64,000 nucleotides of DNA from Hericium rajendrae (GCA_033439255.1 CM065885.1:2232001-2296000), one strand, 5' to 3'. Counted from the stretch's first letter, positions 1-10,890 are shown. Numbers and translations: made by a program. Notes: generated by a model from the sequence alone, not told the origin.

Positions 1-353
1 ATCTTTCTGGCAGCTCGCAGAATTGCTGCAGAATCAGCTGTGCATATTCCCTCGTCGTGAATTGTCGAAATGTTACGATGCAGACGAAGCTATAATAGGC
101 GAGAGTTTCCCAGATTGCTCCGAGACCAAAAGATTACAAGTCTCCTCACGAACCACGATCATCCTTCCCGAGTAACATTCGAGTCGGAGGAGAAGTCAGG
201 CCTGTTCGTATTGAACGATCTTTTGCGTCCAGTTACAAGGGTCGATAGACCTTTACGATCGGTAGGTTTCAAGCTCATTGCACTGTATACGATCACGCTG
301 TTCAGTCGGTGGCTCATACTCTGTCAATCTTTTTCCGTGAAGACTTGTTCAAG
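1..353. other. 5' flank, no gene seen
   Basis: No convincing coding sequence. The frame that leads into the peptidase start at 354 is open back to about 250 but contains no earlier ATG. This stretch is probably the promoter and 5' leader of the next gene. Confidence 0.4.
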
Positions 354-2344
354 ATGGTATATCCAGGTATGTGAACTGGGCTGTCACACTCAGATTGCTA
401 TCATGATGCAATGTATGTAGCCCAAGAGCACGCATCCAAGACTCTCCAGAAGCTGGCAGAGCTGCTCCCCGCTGAGGAGAGGATCAATGTAAGCAAATGT
501 GCTTTACGGCGGTGCATTATATCCCCTTTTCACGCCTTACTATTTTGTGTCTGCAGCCCCAGATTATTCTCGTAGCAGGAGCCATCACGCCCTTTAGGAA
601 CGACACAGACCGTGAACTGCCATTCCGACAAGTATGTCCTATCAGTTGGTCCATGCTTTTGGCCTAATCCAAGCTGTCCAGGAATCAAACTTCAACTATC
701 TGACTGGATGTACAGTACCATCGTCTGTCGCGCTCCTTGTCGCTTCATCTGCGACTTCCACTTCACCTACTCTTGCACTTTTCATTCCCTCAATCGAGCC
801 CGTAGACTTGATGTGGTCCGTCCCACCGCCCACACTAAAGGCTGCGCGAGAGACGCACGATGCCACCACCGTCGCACACACCACTGACTTGTCCAGCGCG
901 ATCGTCACTGCACTCGCCACCCATCCGAATGCCGTCCTTCACACGCTGCCAGGCACTCCGGAATTCCCAACGCTTCCCGCTCAGTACGCTGATCTCGTGC
1001 AATCGAGCCCGGGCACGACGCGGACCGACGCGTATCTGCTTCCCGCACTGCATCGCGCGAGGCTGATCAAGACCTTGGCCGAGATCGACAGGATCCGAAA
1101 GGCAAACCAGATCAGCTCTTGCGCGCACGAGGTCGTCATGCGCGTTCTGGGTAACGGTGTCCGTGGGCTGAAGAAGGAAGCAGGGGCCGGTGTGGACAGA
1201 CCGCTGCTCCCAGGCGAATGGCTAATTGAGAAGGAGGCCGAGGCCGAAGCTATCTTTGTCGCATCGTGCAGGCGTGAAGGGTACGTATCATATCGTATTC
1301 TCTCTGCGATATCGCATGCCTACGCCATGATAGAGCCGTCCACCAGGCCTATCTCCCCATCGTCGCTGCATCCAATCGCGCTTCGACACTTCACTACTGC
1401 TGCAACGATAAGGAGTTTGCATGGGGTCCTGTGAAACCGCATGACCACGAGAACCGGAATGCATTCGCGAATGGTGGTCCACGTGACTTGCTGCCGCAGG
1501 TCCTGCTAATCGACGCAGGTTCTGAGTGGGACTGCTACGCATCGGACAGTAAGTCCTCGTCCTCGTCATAATATCTGATGACTGAGCCCGCATAGTCACC
1601 CGCACCATGCCCGTGGGCAATGGTGGCAAGTTCACTCCCGAAGCTCGCGACATCTACTCGCTGGTCCTCGAAATGCAGAAGGTATATTTCTTCCTTTCCG
1701 ACACACGTAAGTAATCCATCTCATTGTCTCCAGCTCTCCTTGGATATCCTAAAGCCGTCGCTCCACTGGGACGCTGTCCAGCTGCTCTGCCACCGCACGC
1801 TCGTTCGCGGCTTCCAGCGCCTCGGCATCTTCAAGACCCCCAACTCGCCCGGCTCTGGCTCCTGGAACTCAGAGGAGGCGATTCTCGCGTCAGGGGTTAG
1901 CGCCGCGTTCTTCCCACACGGTGTCGGGCACTCGCTGGGTATGGACGTGCATGACGTGCCAAGCGCGAGCAAGCCCGCAGTAAACCCGACGATCGGGAAA
2001 GGACTCGAGCTCGGCAACGAGGTGTTCTACACGTATTTGAGGTTGAGGCTCCCGTTGGAAGAGGGCATGGTTGTGGTATGTTATTGTGTTATGTGCAGTT
2101 AAATTGCTCATCTGATTGATTGCGATGACAGACCGTCGAGCCGGGCATTTACTTCCATCCGCACCTCCTTGCTCCTGTGCGGGATTCAAGGCACATTGAT
2201 CACGAAGTACTCAAGCGGTACGAGAGCGTCGGTGGTGTCCGAATTGAGGACGTCATTCTCATAACGAAGGACGGGTATGAGAACCTGACCACGGTCCGCA
2301 GCGATGTCGATTGGGTGGAGGGCGTCTGCTCCGGGAAACTCTAA
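354..2344 (+). CDS. Xaa-Pro dipeptidase / aminopeptidase P (M24B)
   Basis: Metallopeptidase that cleaves the bond between an N-terminal residue and proline; probably cytosolic, as no leader is visible. Eight exons: 354-366, 421-488, 557-631, 682-1280, 1334-1548, 1596-1681, 1734-2075, 2132-2344. They sum to 1611 nt (536 aa) and remain in frame. The protein opens [13 protein letters not shown], matching the YPAKEHA start of fungal PEPP proteins, followed by the N-terminal domain ([15 protein letters not shown]). The pita-bread metal ligands are all visible: the two Asp of [18 protein letters not shown], the His of [12 protein letters not shown], the Glu of TVEPGIYF and the Glu of GGVRIEDV. The start at 354 was chosen because the first 13-nt exon splices directly into the conserved YPA motif. 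It converges on the F-box gene 155 nt downstream. Prolidase versus aminopeptidase P activity cannot be decided from sequence alone. Confidence 0.93.
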
Positions 2345-2499
2345 TGACGAACGACATTCATATCTGCAGCCCATCAGTACATGAAGATGTAGGTGTACGA
2401 TTAACCGATGAATGAAATTAATAAGTGTATGTACCAGATGCAAAGCAACGAAATTATATCATAGAAGAAGGATGCCCTAGAGGGCCTAGTCTAAATATC

Positions 2500-4125
2500 T
2501 TATCTCGAGCCTTGAACCACGATAGGTCCCTTCCTCAGCAATAGTCCTTCACTCAGCTGGTTCAACAGTTGGACGGAAGCCGCGCCGTCTGCCGTCCCAA
2601 TCAACAAATCCTTCAAACCGGGGAACAGCACCACTTCCGTCTCGGGCTTTTCCGATCGATTTATCTCCGCCTGCTCGCCCTCTTCTTCCTCGACCGCCTT
2701 CACCCATTTGAATGCTTCCAGGAAGCCTGCCAGCGCACCATCCCTCGCCACCAGCGTCTCGACGTGCCGCATCTTCGCGAACACTTCTGCCCAACACGAG
2801 CCATAGTTCAGCATGTTCCCCTCCACGATCAAGGACTTGACTTCGGCGAGCGGCAACAGTGCACAAACGCGCGAAACGAGCAGCTCCGAGTAGAGTACGC
2901 TCGGTGATTCGGGCGGCCACTGGAGCGAGACGCTGATTGCCGGCTGCCAGGTCGTTGTTCCGTCTTGGCATGCACCTTCCAGGCCTGCACTGAGGCAGAC
3001 CTGATCTTCTGCAGAGAGGGATATGGCGAGCTTCGTGAATGACGCTAGCTTGGATGCTGGGCCTTGCGAGGTATTACGGTCTCGAGCGTGCGAAAGGTGC
3101 TGCGCAAGCATGCTTTCAATCTCCGCAACTGGCTGGATTGGTTCGAGCGCGAGGCCCAGCGTGCAATCGACGAACAGCTGCGTGGTAAGGGAAATGGAGA
3201 CGTGTCCGAGGAAGGTGGCGCATTGTGCGGCGGTTCCGGAGAGGTGGAGCTTCATAAGGCTCGGCAGCGGCAAGCGATGCTCTGCGGCCTCCGCGCTTGC
3301 GAGCATGAGCCGGGGCGACTCCACTTGACCCGGCAGCGCATGCACGAGGATCAGCGTCTGCAGACTTGTCATAGTCGCCAGCACGCGCATCATCTCCTCG
3401 ATCTGCGGCCCACCGTCCTCCGCGTGGGTGTTGCGGATCTCGAGGTGCGTCAAGGTCGGACGAAGCAGCGCTGAAGACCACTGTATATCCATCCCATTGA
3501 GCTTCAGCGAGCGCAGCATCGGCGTCTCGCCCTGAAACAGATCGTCCGGCAGCATGCAGGGTAGCACGCCTTGCGCCAGCTCCAACGATTCCAGCAGCGG
3601 CGCCGGCTGATCTCGAAGAGGCTTGATCAGGCGCGAGATGATACTCGCCGAGAGGCGGATCTGGCGGGCGCGCGAAGCCTCCTGCAGCGCAGTCTCGATG
3701 GCATGCATGAGCGGCCGGCCTGAGAACTCGGCGTGGATGGTGATCGGGAGGGGCTTCGAGCGCGCAAGCATCTCGGCGGTCCAATGGCTGTTGGAGAGAT
3801 TGAGGTGGGTCCACAGCTGCGGATAGCCTATTGCGATCGCGCGCCAGCGGCGGCTGACTTGCGAAAGTGCGAGCCAGGTGGGAGATGGCGAGGTGCGCGT
3901 GAATACATGTGCTTCGTCTGCAGCATGAAATGAGAAAATATGGGCCAGAAGCTCTGTGGGAAGGGAAGAAACAGGAGATGAAGAAGTGAGGTTACAAGGA
4001 GGTTGAGAGGCGACGGGCTGGGGTCGAAGCGTTGGTGGTGAGACACTGCGAACCCCGACGGAGTTGGTGATATATGAGCAATGCGAGCTCATGTCTGCAA
4101 AGATACCCTGTAAGTAGGCAGCCAT
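2500..4125 (-). CDS. F-box / leucine-rich repeat-like protein
   Basis: Probable substrate-recognition subunit of an SCF ubiquitin ligase. The start (M of MAAYLQGIFADMSS, 541 aa) is a choice; a further 35 codons are open upstream, and MSSHCSYITN is an alternative. The F-box is at about residues 53-105, with the core LPTELLAHIFSF and a WLALSQVSRRWRAIAIGYPQLWTHL tail typical of large Agaricomycete F-box families. The rest reads as irregular leucine-rich segments (LESLELAQGVLP, LRSLKLNGMDI, LTHLEIRN, LQTLILVHALPG, LKDLLIG) like F-box/LRR proteins. No intron is needed inside the ORF. A transposon-derived 421-bp insertion lies about 240 bp upstream in the promoter. The target cannot be inferred. 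Confidence 0.82.
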   Translation of the reverse strand: MAAYLQGIFADMSSHCSYITNSVGVRSVSPPTLRPQPVASQPPCNLTSSSPVSSLPTELLAHIFSFHAADEAHVFTRTSPSPTWLALSQVSRRWRAIAIGYPQLWTHLNLSNSHWTAEMLARSKPLPITIHAEFSGRPLMHAIETALQEASRARQIRLSASIISRLIKPLRDQPAPLLESLELAQGVLPCMLPDDLFQGETPMLRSLKLNGMDIQWSSALLRPTLTHLEIRNTHAEDGGPQIEEMMRVLATMTSLQTLILVHALPGQVESPRLMLASAEAAEHRLPLPSLMKLHLSGTAAQCATFLGHVSISLTTQLFVDCTLGLALEPIQPVAEIESMLAQHLSHARDRNTSQGPASKLASFTKLAISLSAEDQVCLSAGLEGACQDGTTTWQPAISVSLQWPPESPSVLYSELLVSRVCALLPLAEVKSLIVEGNMLNYGSCWAEVFAKMRHVETLVARDGALAGFLEAFKWVKAVEEEEGEQAEINRSEKPETEVVLFPGLKDLLIGTADGAASVQLLNQLSEGLLLRKGPIVVQGSR

Positions 4126-4359
4126 GGGTATGGATGAAGGGACTGGCGTACTGACCAGAATAATGTCAATAAAGTCAAGGTGGAGGAGCAAAGGGCGTAT
4201 GGGGATATCAGTATAAATGAGACCGCGCAATACATGCCTCGCAATATATACCGCGCCCTAAGGACCGACCCGAGACTCGACAGACGCGGATCGATGGCAA
4301 ACGCCCACCTCGATGCGCGTAGTGTATTGCCGAAAGATTGCAATTGAGTAACATGGTAT

Positions 4360-4796
4360 GTGCTAACAGGCCCCCGGAAGCTCCACCAAGGGTTTGTCTG
4401 GAAAATAGCATATTTGAGGGCAAATTTTGGCAAAACGTCTCCCCAAAGATAGCATTTTCGAGGTCCAATCCATGCGATGTCCCCCCATCCATAGCATATT
4501 TGAGGCGAATGGCATGTTTCCCGACAGGGAGGTCAAGGCCTCCGGCCGCAATGGGTTGGTGATGAGGGGAAATGGTTGGAAAAAGCAACAAATTGTCGTT
4601 GGAAGGCTTCTTTTGCAAGCCAAATTAGACCCTGCAGCACCGCAGGCACAAAAAAGTACGCCGAAAAGCGGTGCTACACGTATAACCCCTCCCCGAGATA
4701 GCATATTTAGGCCTCAAAGCATTGCATATTTGAGGGCAAAATTTGGTCTTCCCGCCGGGGAAACCTTTGGTAGAGCTTCCGGGGGCCTGTGCTAAC
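4360..4796. mobile_element. non-autonomous hAT-like DNA transposon (MITE)
   Basis: A 421-bp element (4368-4788) bounded by an exact 8-bp direct repeat GTGCTAAC at 4360-4367 and 4789-4796. Its ends form a ~28-bp terminal inverted repeat, AGGCCCCCGGAAGCTC then YACCAARGGTTT, with two mismatches. Inside are five subterminal copies of TAGCATATTTGAGG or close variants (4406, 4450, 4492, 4699, 4732), of the kind hAT transposases bind. The 8-bp target duplication and the subterminal repeats suggest the hAT superfamily. It encodes no transposase. It lies in the promoter region of the F-box gene, so it may affect expression. Confidence 0.85.
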
Positions 4797-5660
4797 CCGG
4801 CGCCGTTTCAGTTTCACACAGCATCCACCGCGGCCCTGCATACCTCTGTCCGATTGCCACGCTCTCGTTTATCCTATTCAGGAAGCGCCCCTGCACGCCC
4901 GAGAACTTGAGGTCGAGAAGGTTGGGTTGTCCGGACTGGGCGTCTGGCCTGGAATGATCGTCGTGTCTCCCGTCGGGTCGTGGTCTCCGCACTCGGCGCA
5001 TCTTCACCTTCGAAGATCCCAGGCATTGTATTTTGATACGAGGAAGGCCAAGCACGCACCTTACTAGAGTCTGAAAGAAGGAGGATGGCGCAACGTTTCA
5101 GGTGCGTCGGGAACGTCGAACTGCCAAAAACTGTGTCAACCATGTATACGTAATCCAGGACCATCATTGGACAGTGCAAGCCAAATGCAAGCGCTCATTA
5201 CCTCGGTGTTCCCAGGCCACTTAATATTGCTATCTCTGCACACGTACAGGAAAGCAAGGCCGTTGTGCCAACGGGTGGCAGATAGATCCGCTGGTCAAGG
5301 CTGCTCGAATTTGTATGTTCTATGACGTCGGCTAAGCAGGGTTAAACCATCATCTCCGCGGGCCAGCTCAAAGTTTGATATATTCGATGGTTCATTTGTT
5401 CCGCTACCTAATTATGATTAGTGCGAGTACGACAGACCGATGAAATGAGCAAACGCCGGTAGTTCAGGCGCTTGTCTGGTCGGGAGGCGCCTACGTTCGA
5501 CGGCAGCGCCGCATATCCGTGAGTTCCATGGGAGCTCAGAATTCACCGACACAGAGACTTGGAAATGCAGCAAAATCCACGTATGACTCGTTGTAAGACA
5601 CGAAACGGCCCAGGGTTAGAGATCGCGGATGATAAACCCCAAGACCACTCAAAACCAAAG
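4797..5660. other. intergenic, no gene supported
   Basis: Short ORFs only on both strands. One minus-strand ORF (4874-5179) begins with a hydrophobic stretch and could be a fragment of a membrane-protein gene, but it has no recognisable domain. I see no repeat or RNA gene here. Confidence 0.3.
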
Positions 5661-5950
5661 GCTGCAGTTGGACAAGATTAGAATGTCTGTCTAATAGACA
5701 CGATACAAGTATATTTGTCAAGTCTATAGACTGTGGCCTACTTCCGGCCCCAGTAAAGACATACGACTTTATCTGTACGACGAATACAGGTAAAGTTGTC
5801 ATCTATACGGATCTAATCGTACTATGACCCTTCGGGCCGCGTAAAATAAAGACTTTTCGCGGAGTCGAACCAAAGACCAAAGGGATCAAGAGTACTGGTG
5901 TCCAAGGAGCGTGAACCACTCGGCCATACTGGCTGATATATTGTATTCAC
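5660..5950 (-). repeat. tRNA-like / SINE-like unit, copy 1
   Basis: On the minus strand it starts ATATCAG then CAGTATGGCCGAGTGG. It has a good Pol III A box (TGGCCGAGTGG, complement of 5916-5926) and B box (GGTTCGACTCC, complement of 5861-5871), about 55 nt apart as in class II (Ser/Leu) tRNAs. The acceptor and T stems do not pair well, so it is not a functional tRNA. Around 180 nt of unrelated body follow. A near-identical copy lies inverted at 10610-10890. It is either a tRNA-derived SINE or a tRNA relic copied with the arm. Confidence 0.55.
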
Positions 5951-6074
5951 GTTTATATTATATATACAGCAGTCAAGTCCCCCCGGAGCAATAGTGTATA
6001 CTTGTATACTTGATTATATGTCTTTGTAGATTATATGATTCTCCATTTTCTTTGCTGCATAGGCACTTTCGCGG

Positions 6075-6240
6075 AGATCCGTCCATAGTACGGATACACC
6101 CGTCCATAGTACGGATATACCTGTCCATAGTACGGATACACCCATCCGTACAAACACATCCATCCATACGGCTTCATCTGTACATACGGCTGTATCTGTA
6201 CATACCGTTTGATCTGTACATACAGCTTCACCTGTACTCA
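6075..6240. repeat. short tandem repeats (20-bp and ~24-bp)
   Basis: Three copies of GTCCATAGTACGGATAYACC (about 6083-6145) run into degenerate repeats of CATACGGCTTCATCTGTA type. A related, more diverged tract lies at 10370-10500 in the other arm. Confidence 0.7.
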
Positions 6241-6553
6241 GCTAGCATTACTACAGTAGCGGTATCGCACATGTTACCGATGCCTCGGTACCAGCCCCGC
6301 ACTGTGACTGCTTTGTGGTTCTCGTTGATCGCCTGTTGAGAAGGCGGTCAGTTCCCGAACATGCAAACAACATATCCGCATAGAACGCACTTCAAGACAC
6401 GAAGTAACATTGTAAGGATGAACGAAAGCTGACGAAAACAAAACAAGAAAGCAAAACAGAAATCATCTATGTATATCCCATGCGCATTCTCTTCCCCATT
6501 CGTGAGTCATCCTGGCCGACCTGCTGACTCTCCTCATTGTCCTCACCACAGCC

Positions 6554-6985
6554 TTACTCGTCAACCTCGTCAACTTCCTTGATAACCTGAAGGCCCCACG
6601 GCGTCATCGAAATGATCAGCGGACCGGGGTTCTCAAGCCTGCTGTCGTCAACATACAATCTAGTCATTGGTCAATGACACTCACCCGTCATCAACGCCGT
6701 CCTCCTCGCCGTCCGTGCTGCCTTCGCCATCATCCTCCGCATTGCCCTCATCAACCTCCTCGATGACCTCGAGACCCCAAGGCATTATCGCCATCGGGAC
6801 ACTACCAAAGTTAGCCTCCGCATTTGCCAAACGTCAAGTATAACTCACATCAGTTCTATGTCTACCGGGGCGTTGGGGTTGTTATCTCCGTTGTTGTGGT
6901 ATGGGTGACAAAACATTGCGTGAAGGCAACGTACGAGGGCGAGAATAGAATAGGCGAGAATAGAATAGAGGACTTGGAAGCACAT
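6554..6985 (-). CDS. small acidic protein with PWGL-VIEEV repeats
   Basis: Three exons (6985-6849, 6801-6685, 6638-6554), 339 nt, 112 aa, in frame with GT-AG introns of 47 and 46 nt. The protein begins with a hydrophobic stretch (CFQVLYSILAYSILALV), either a signal peptide or an anchor. It then has a His/Asn-rich linker and two near-repeats, MPWGLEVIEEVDEG and MTPWGLQVIKEVDEVDE, separated by an Asp/Glu/Gly-rich stretch. I do not recognise the family. A second gene at 9735-10095 encodes the same repeat pair, so the motif is under some constraint or was recently duplicated. Function unknown; a secreted or vacuolar acidic peptide is one possibility. Confidence 0.6.
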
Positions 6986-6989
6986 GGTT

Positions 6990-8450
6990 GGGAGTGATTT
7001 ATGGTTTTTAGTGGGTGTTGGTGGTTGTCAATGGCATGGTCAGGCACCGGAAATGGGCTTTCGAATACGACTCACCGAATGAACACAAATGCAGCCCTAG
7101 AACAGTGCTCACCCATTCGCTCATTTCCCCAACCCACTGAAAGCAGCTTCTCTCCGTACCACGTAGTCATTGTATTGTGGTCTTGACCACCTGTTATATT
7201 GTGCGTGCTCCGAGATTTCGATCTTGATCACGGCATTTTCTGCACAAGACCGTGCGGCATACTTTCTGACTTGGTCGATCGTATGCCTCAAACTTGTCCT
7301 ACCCGATCCGCTGCCATGACCCGTCCCACATTCGGTCGCTCGCCCTGCGGAATTGCTACCCAATTATGCCCCAAGTCACCCCGACGCGGCCCCGTGTCTG
7401 TGCTGCACTATCCATCCTCCGTCATTACAAGCCTTCGGACCAGTCCTTGTCGTGCATGCCCGACGACGACCGCATGATGTCCATGGTTGATGCTACGCGC
7501 ACAGGTGGACATGGGCTCACTCGTGGCGATGCAGGGCTAATCCTCCAGCATGCCAGGCCGCACACTTGCGATCCGCAGGGCAGCGACTCCCCGGAATCGT
7601 ATCCCGCTTCCTCAACGATCAAGCTTGATGAGATCAAGGCCAACCCCATGCCCGTCACCAGTGTCCAGACGAGCAATATCGTGGTTTCACGACTACTGCG
7701 ATACTCATCGTGGTCACCATTACCCCGACCGGAGACGAGCACCATCAAGCTCGTCAGCCTGACCGCTCAGACGGACACCGTGACCGACAGGTACAGATGG
7801 CCCTTGCCCCATCACGAAATCCTTGCCGTCGCTCCCGACTTGCTCTGACATGTGTGGCCTGCCTCGCGTGACAACGTGCTACAAGATGGCAGCCACCTTC
7901 TGCCCGAGGATGGCTGCTAGAAATCAAGCACACCATTGCCATCTTCTAGGCTTGCTCTGGGGCTCGCCTTCCTCCATATCTTCTCCATTGTATTGTTGAC
8001 CGACCGCGTGCAGGGCAGACGGTCCTCTGTCAATATGGGATATCTCCTGCAATTTCTCATCGATACACGCCGCTTGGTCTAAGTCTAGTGTGCCCTCGCC
8101 TGTCGCGTGTTCTTCGCTGACACTGTGCGGACAGACTGTGAGTCACTCGCTCCCCTTGGCACAGTGAGACACAGCGTGGCTGACATGCCAGCCAGGAGCG
8201 CATGGAGGAGTGGCACGAGAGCGGGACCACGAGGGAGGGAGCTTTGGCAAATTCGATGGCGGACGCATGCGGTGGAACATTTGTCAGTGCACTTTTGCAC
8301 GCTCTTCATGCGCGAGATAATCATAAATTGGCCAGCCCACCTATGCAAACAATACCTCGGTATCCTGCTAACGCACACCACCACCCATCTATAACGACAT
8401 CACGTCAACTACCGATGTGAATAGCCCGATGCTCTGATCGTAGAGTTGAC
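6990..8450. other. centre of inverted duplication, no clear gene
   Basis: Several ORFs of 60-184 codons occur on both strands (largest 7294-7848, plus) but none shows a recognisable domain or a convincing exon structure. Probably decayed mobile DNA. Confidence 0.3.
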
Positions 8451-8517
8451 GATGGCACCATGCCTGCCTGTTTTTCCCATCACGAGTTAGAAGCACAACC
8501 GTCAATGGCATGTATAC

Positions 8518-8957
8518 TCACTTTCGTGCATATGCCGCCAACGCTGTTTCTCCTGCCTCATCATGACCCTCGGCGCGCCCATGCCAAAGATTCATGAAGT
8601 AATGGAAGTATCGTACAATACGTGCCATTTCCTCTTCCAAAAGGTTGATCTCCTCCCGCCAACGGTTCCTCAGGGCACTGCATCGGAACCAATGCACCTT
8701 GACGCCTGTCCGAGATCCGTTCATTAGTATTTCATCAGCGAGAGAAAATGGGCCGTACGTTCATGGCAAAACTCCTTGAACTTTGGATTCTCCAAGTCCT
8801 CAATAAACTCGAAAGTCAACCATATCCATGACGGTCGAAGCCTACTATCACCAAGTGTCTCTTGCGTGGTGAAAACTTTGAACAGTCGCACGTCGATGGC
8901 GCTCAACGATCGGAATCTTGTGTCCTTGCTCGACAAGTCCAATGCTATCAGTCTCAA
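8518..8957 (-). pseudogene. KDZ-like transposase C-terminal fragment
   Basis: Two exons separated by a short intron near 8725-8757. Read together they give IDVRLFKVFTTQETLGDSRL and later VKVHWFRCSALRNRWREEIN with LLEEEMARIVRYFHYFMNLW. That Trp/Arg-rich, Leu-Leu-x-Glu-Glu-Met pattern is what I know from the C-terminal end of Kyakuja-Dileera-Zisupton-type transposases and relatives in Agaricomycetes. A further intron (donor at the end of AAYARK) would extend it toward 8450. No catalytic N-terminal part is present, so this is a remnant. Confidence 0.5.
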
Positions 8958-9734
8958 CCGTTGATACGCCTCAAGCTGGGTTCAGCAATGTCAGACCTCA
9001 TCTCACCATCTCCCATGCAGTTCCCCTTCACTCCCATCCAGCTTCCAGCTCCTCACCCACCAACCCCGCTCAGAGCAGTGATGTCCCTCATCTCAGGAGT
9101 TGTCAGCTACTGCAGGCCTCACCGAGGTTTCCTCAAGTTCGCTCCAGGTCGTCCTCAGCGGTTTTGGTGAGCCAATCAGGTTGCTGGCATTATGGTACCG
9201 GGTCTGTGTTGTACAGGATGCCTGGATGCCGCCTTTTGATGGTTTTGGACCATAGATGTACCATAGAGCAGCCGAGTCCGAGATCGCCCGAGACCGCCAA
9301 GGGCGAGTTTCTTACTTGTATGGTAGACAGAGTCCCAGCTTCGAATAGAACCCCTCAGTGCACCTTTCCCCCTCAGAGCTCAGACCTCAGAAGTCTCTCT
9401 CACTGTTGTTCTCATCGTTCTCCAGACTTTAGACAAGTCCGCCCTCTTTAGGCTAGTCCGCCCGCAGCGTCGTTCATCAGATTCAGTCATATCAGCCGCT
9501 TTTCAGTCCTTTTCTCTAGGATCAGTCCGTCGTATCGGAGACCCGTGTGTCTCGTCGTTCTCCTTGTCATTCCACAGCCGTTCCTCATCCTTCCCAGCCA
9601 CTTATCACCAGATCGCCTCAGTACCACCCTTAGCGAACCGGTCGCTCCATTGTTCCTGCTGCAGTGACTCTCAGCTGCCCTCACCTCACTCCTCACTTGA
9701 GATACTTGGTCCCCTTGCACCCCCGGTACTCTGT
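8958..9734. other. no gene supported
   Basis: Only short overlapping ORFs in pyrimidine-rich sequence. A first exon for the acidic gene that follows would have to lie here, but I cannot identify one. Confidence 0.3.
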
Positions 9735-10095
9735 TAGTTTTGGTTTTGGACACCATGGGGTCTGGAGGTCATCGAGGAGGTCCACGAGGGCAACAAGGAG
9801 GACGGCAGCGAGGGCAGGGAGGGCGACGGTGAAGGCGGCGAGGACGGCGAGGACGACGAGGACGGCAGTATGGATGATGGCGAGGACAACAGTGAGGGCG
9901 AGGATGGCAGCGAGGACAACGGTGAGGACAGCAGCGAGGACAGCATCGACGACAGCATCGACGAAGGGTGAGTGCCATACATTAACGACCAGATTGCATG
10001 TTGACAACATCAGGGCTGAGAACCCTGGTGCGCTGATTTTGACGACACCGTGGGGCCTCCAGGTTATCGAGGAAGTGGAGGAGGTTGAAGGGTAA
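9735..10095 (+). pseudogene. second copy of acidic PWGL-VIEEV gene (5' end missing)
   Basis: After a CTGTTAG acceptor at about 9735, the frame reads TPWGLEVIEEVHEGNKEDG, a long Glu/Asp/Gly/Ser tract, a donor at 9968, an acceptor at 10013, then AENPGALILTTPWGLQVIEE to a stop at 10093-10095. It matches exons 2-3 of the gene at 6554-6985 in order and intron position, but the acidic tract is about twice as long. I see no counterpart of the hydrophobic first exon, so it may be 5'-truncated or use a different first exon. Confidence 0.5.
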
Positions 10096-10609
10096 GGGGG
10101 CCGCGATGACAATCAGGACACCCAGCAGGTGCATTACATATAAATGCAGGTTCTTGTTTTGTTTTCGTCAGGCTTTCATCAGTACTTTGCAATGCTATCC
10201 CACTTTCTTGTAGTGCATTGTATATGGGCATCTCATTCGCATGTTCGGATACTGAGTGCTTCTCAACAAGCGATCAATGAGATGCACAAGGCAACCACAG
10301 CACGGCGCTGGTACGGGGGGATCGGTAACACACGCAATACCAATAAAGCCGTACTCTGAGTATCGTACAGATGAAGCGGTCTGTACAGGTAACGCCGTAT
10401 GTACAAATGTAGCACTGATATATTCGTGTATATTTATGTAGTCGTATATACCGATACATTCGTATGTACCGATGTATCTGTATGGATAGACGCTGTGTGA
10501 CAGTACCTACTCGTATGCAGCAAAGGACACAAAGATCCGTACAGATCCACCAATGGATCAGTGCTCCTGGAAGACCTTGCTGCTGTTTATGAAATCTACA
10601 ACTGACTCA

Positions 10610-10890
10610 CTAATATCAGTCAGTATGGCCGAGTGGTTCACGCTCCTTGGACACCAGTACTCTTGATCCCTTTGGTCTTTGGTTCGACTCCGCGAAAAGT
10701 CTTTATTTTACGCGGCCCGAAGGGTCATAGTACGATTAGATCCGTATAGATGACAACTTTACCTGTATTCGTCGTACGGATAAAGTCGTATGTCTTTACT
10801 GGGGCCGGAAGTAGGCCACAGTCTATAGACTTGACAAGTATACTCGTATCGTGTCTATTAGACTGACATGTCTACTATGTCCAACTGAAT
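10610..10890 (+). repeat. tRNA-like / SINE-like unit, copy 2
   Basis: A box TGGCCGAGTGG at 10626-10636 and B box GGTTCGACTCC at 10681-10691. The following ~190 bp match copy 1 almost base for base, then similarity stops. It has higher identity than the rest of the arm, which fits either stronger constraint or a later conversion event. Confidence 0.55.

Larger units (their letters stand above)
5660..6835. repeat. left arm of inverted duplication
   Basis: Read on the minus strand, this arm contains, from inside out, exon 2 and exon 3 of the small acidic gene, its 3' flank (shared motif TTCTTGTTTTGTTTTCGTC), a 20-bp tandem-repeat tract and a tRNA-like unit. The same order is found on the plus strand at about 9735-10890. 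By eye the arms are roughly 75-80% identical in alignable parts and higher across the tRNA-like unit. Confidence 0.8.
9735..10890. repeat. right arm of inverted duplication
   Basis: Plus-strand copy of the left arm: acidic gene exons, shared 3' flank (around 10148 and 10215-10330), degenerate tandem repeat (10370-10500) and tRNA-like unit. Alignment ends near GTCCAACTG at about 10888, beyond which the flanks differ. Confidence 0.8.

Noticed and set aside
10618-10705. Functional tRNA-Ser/Leu at the tRNA-like units
   Set aside because: A and B boxes are good but acceptor and T stems do not pair and no sound anticodon stem is found.
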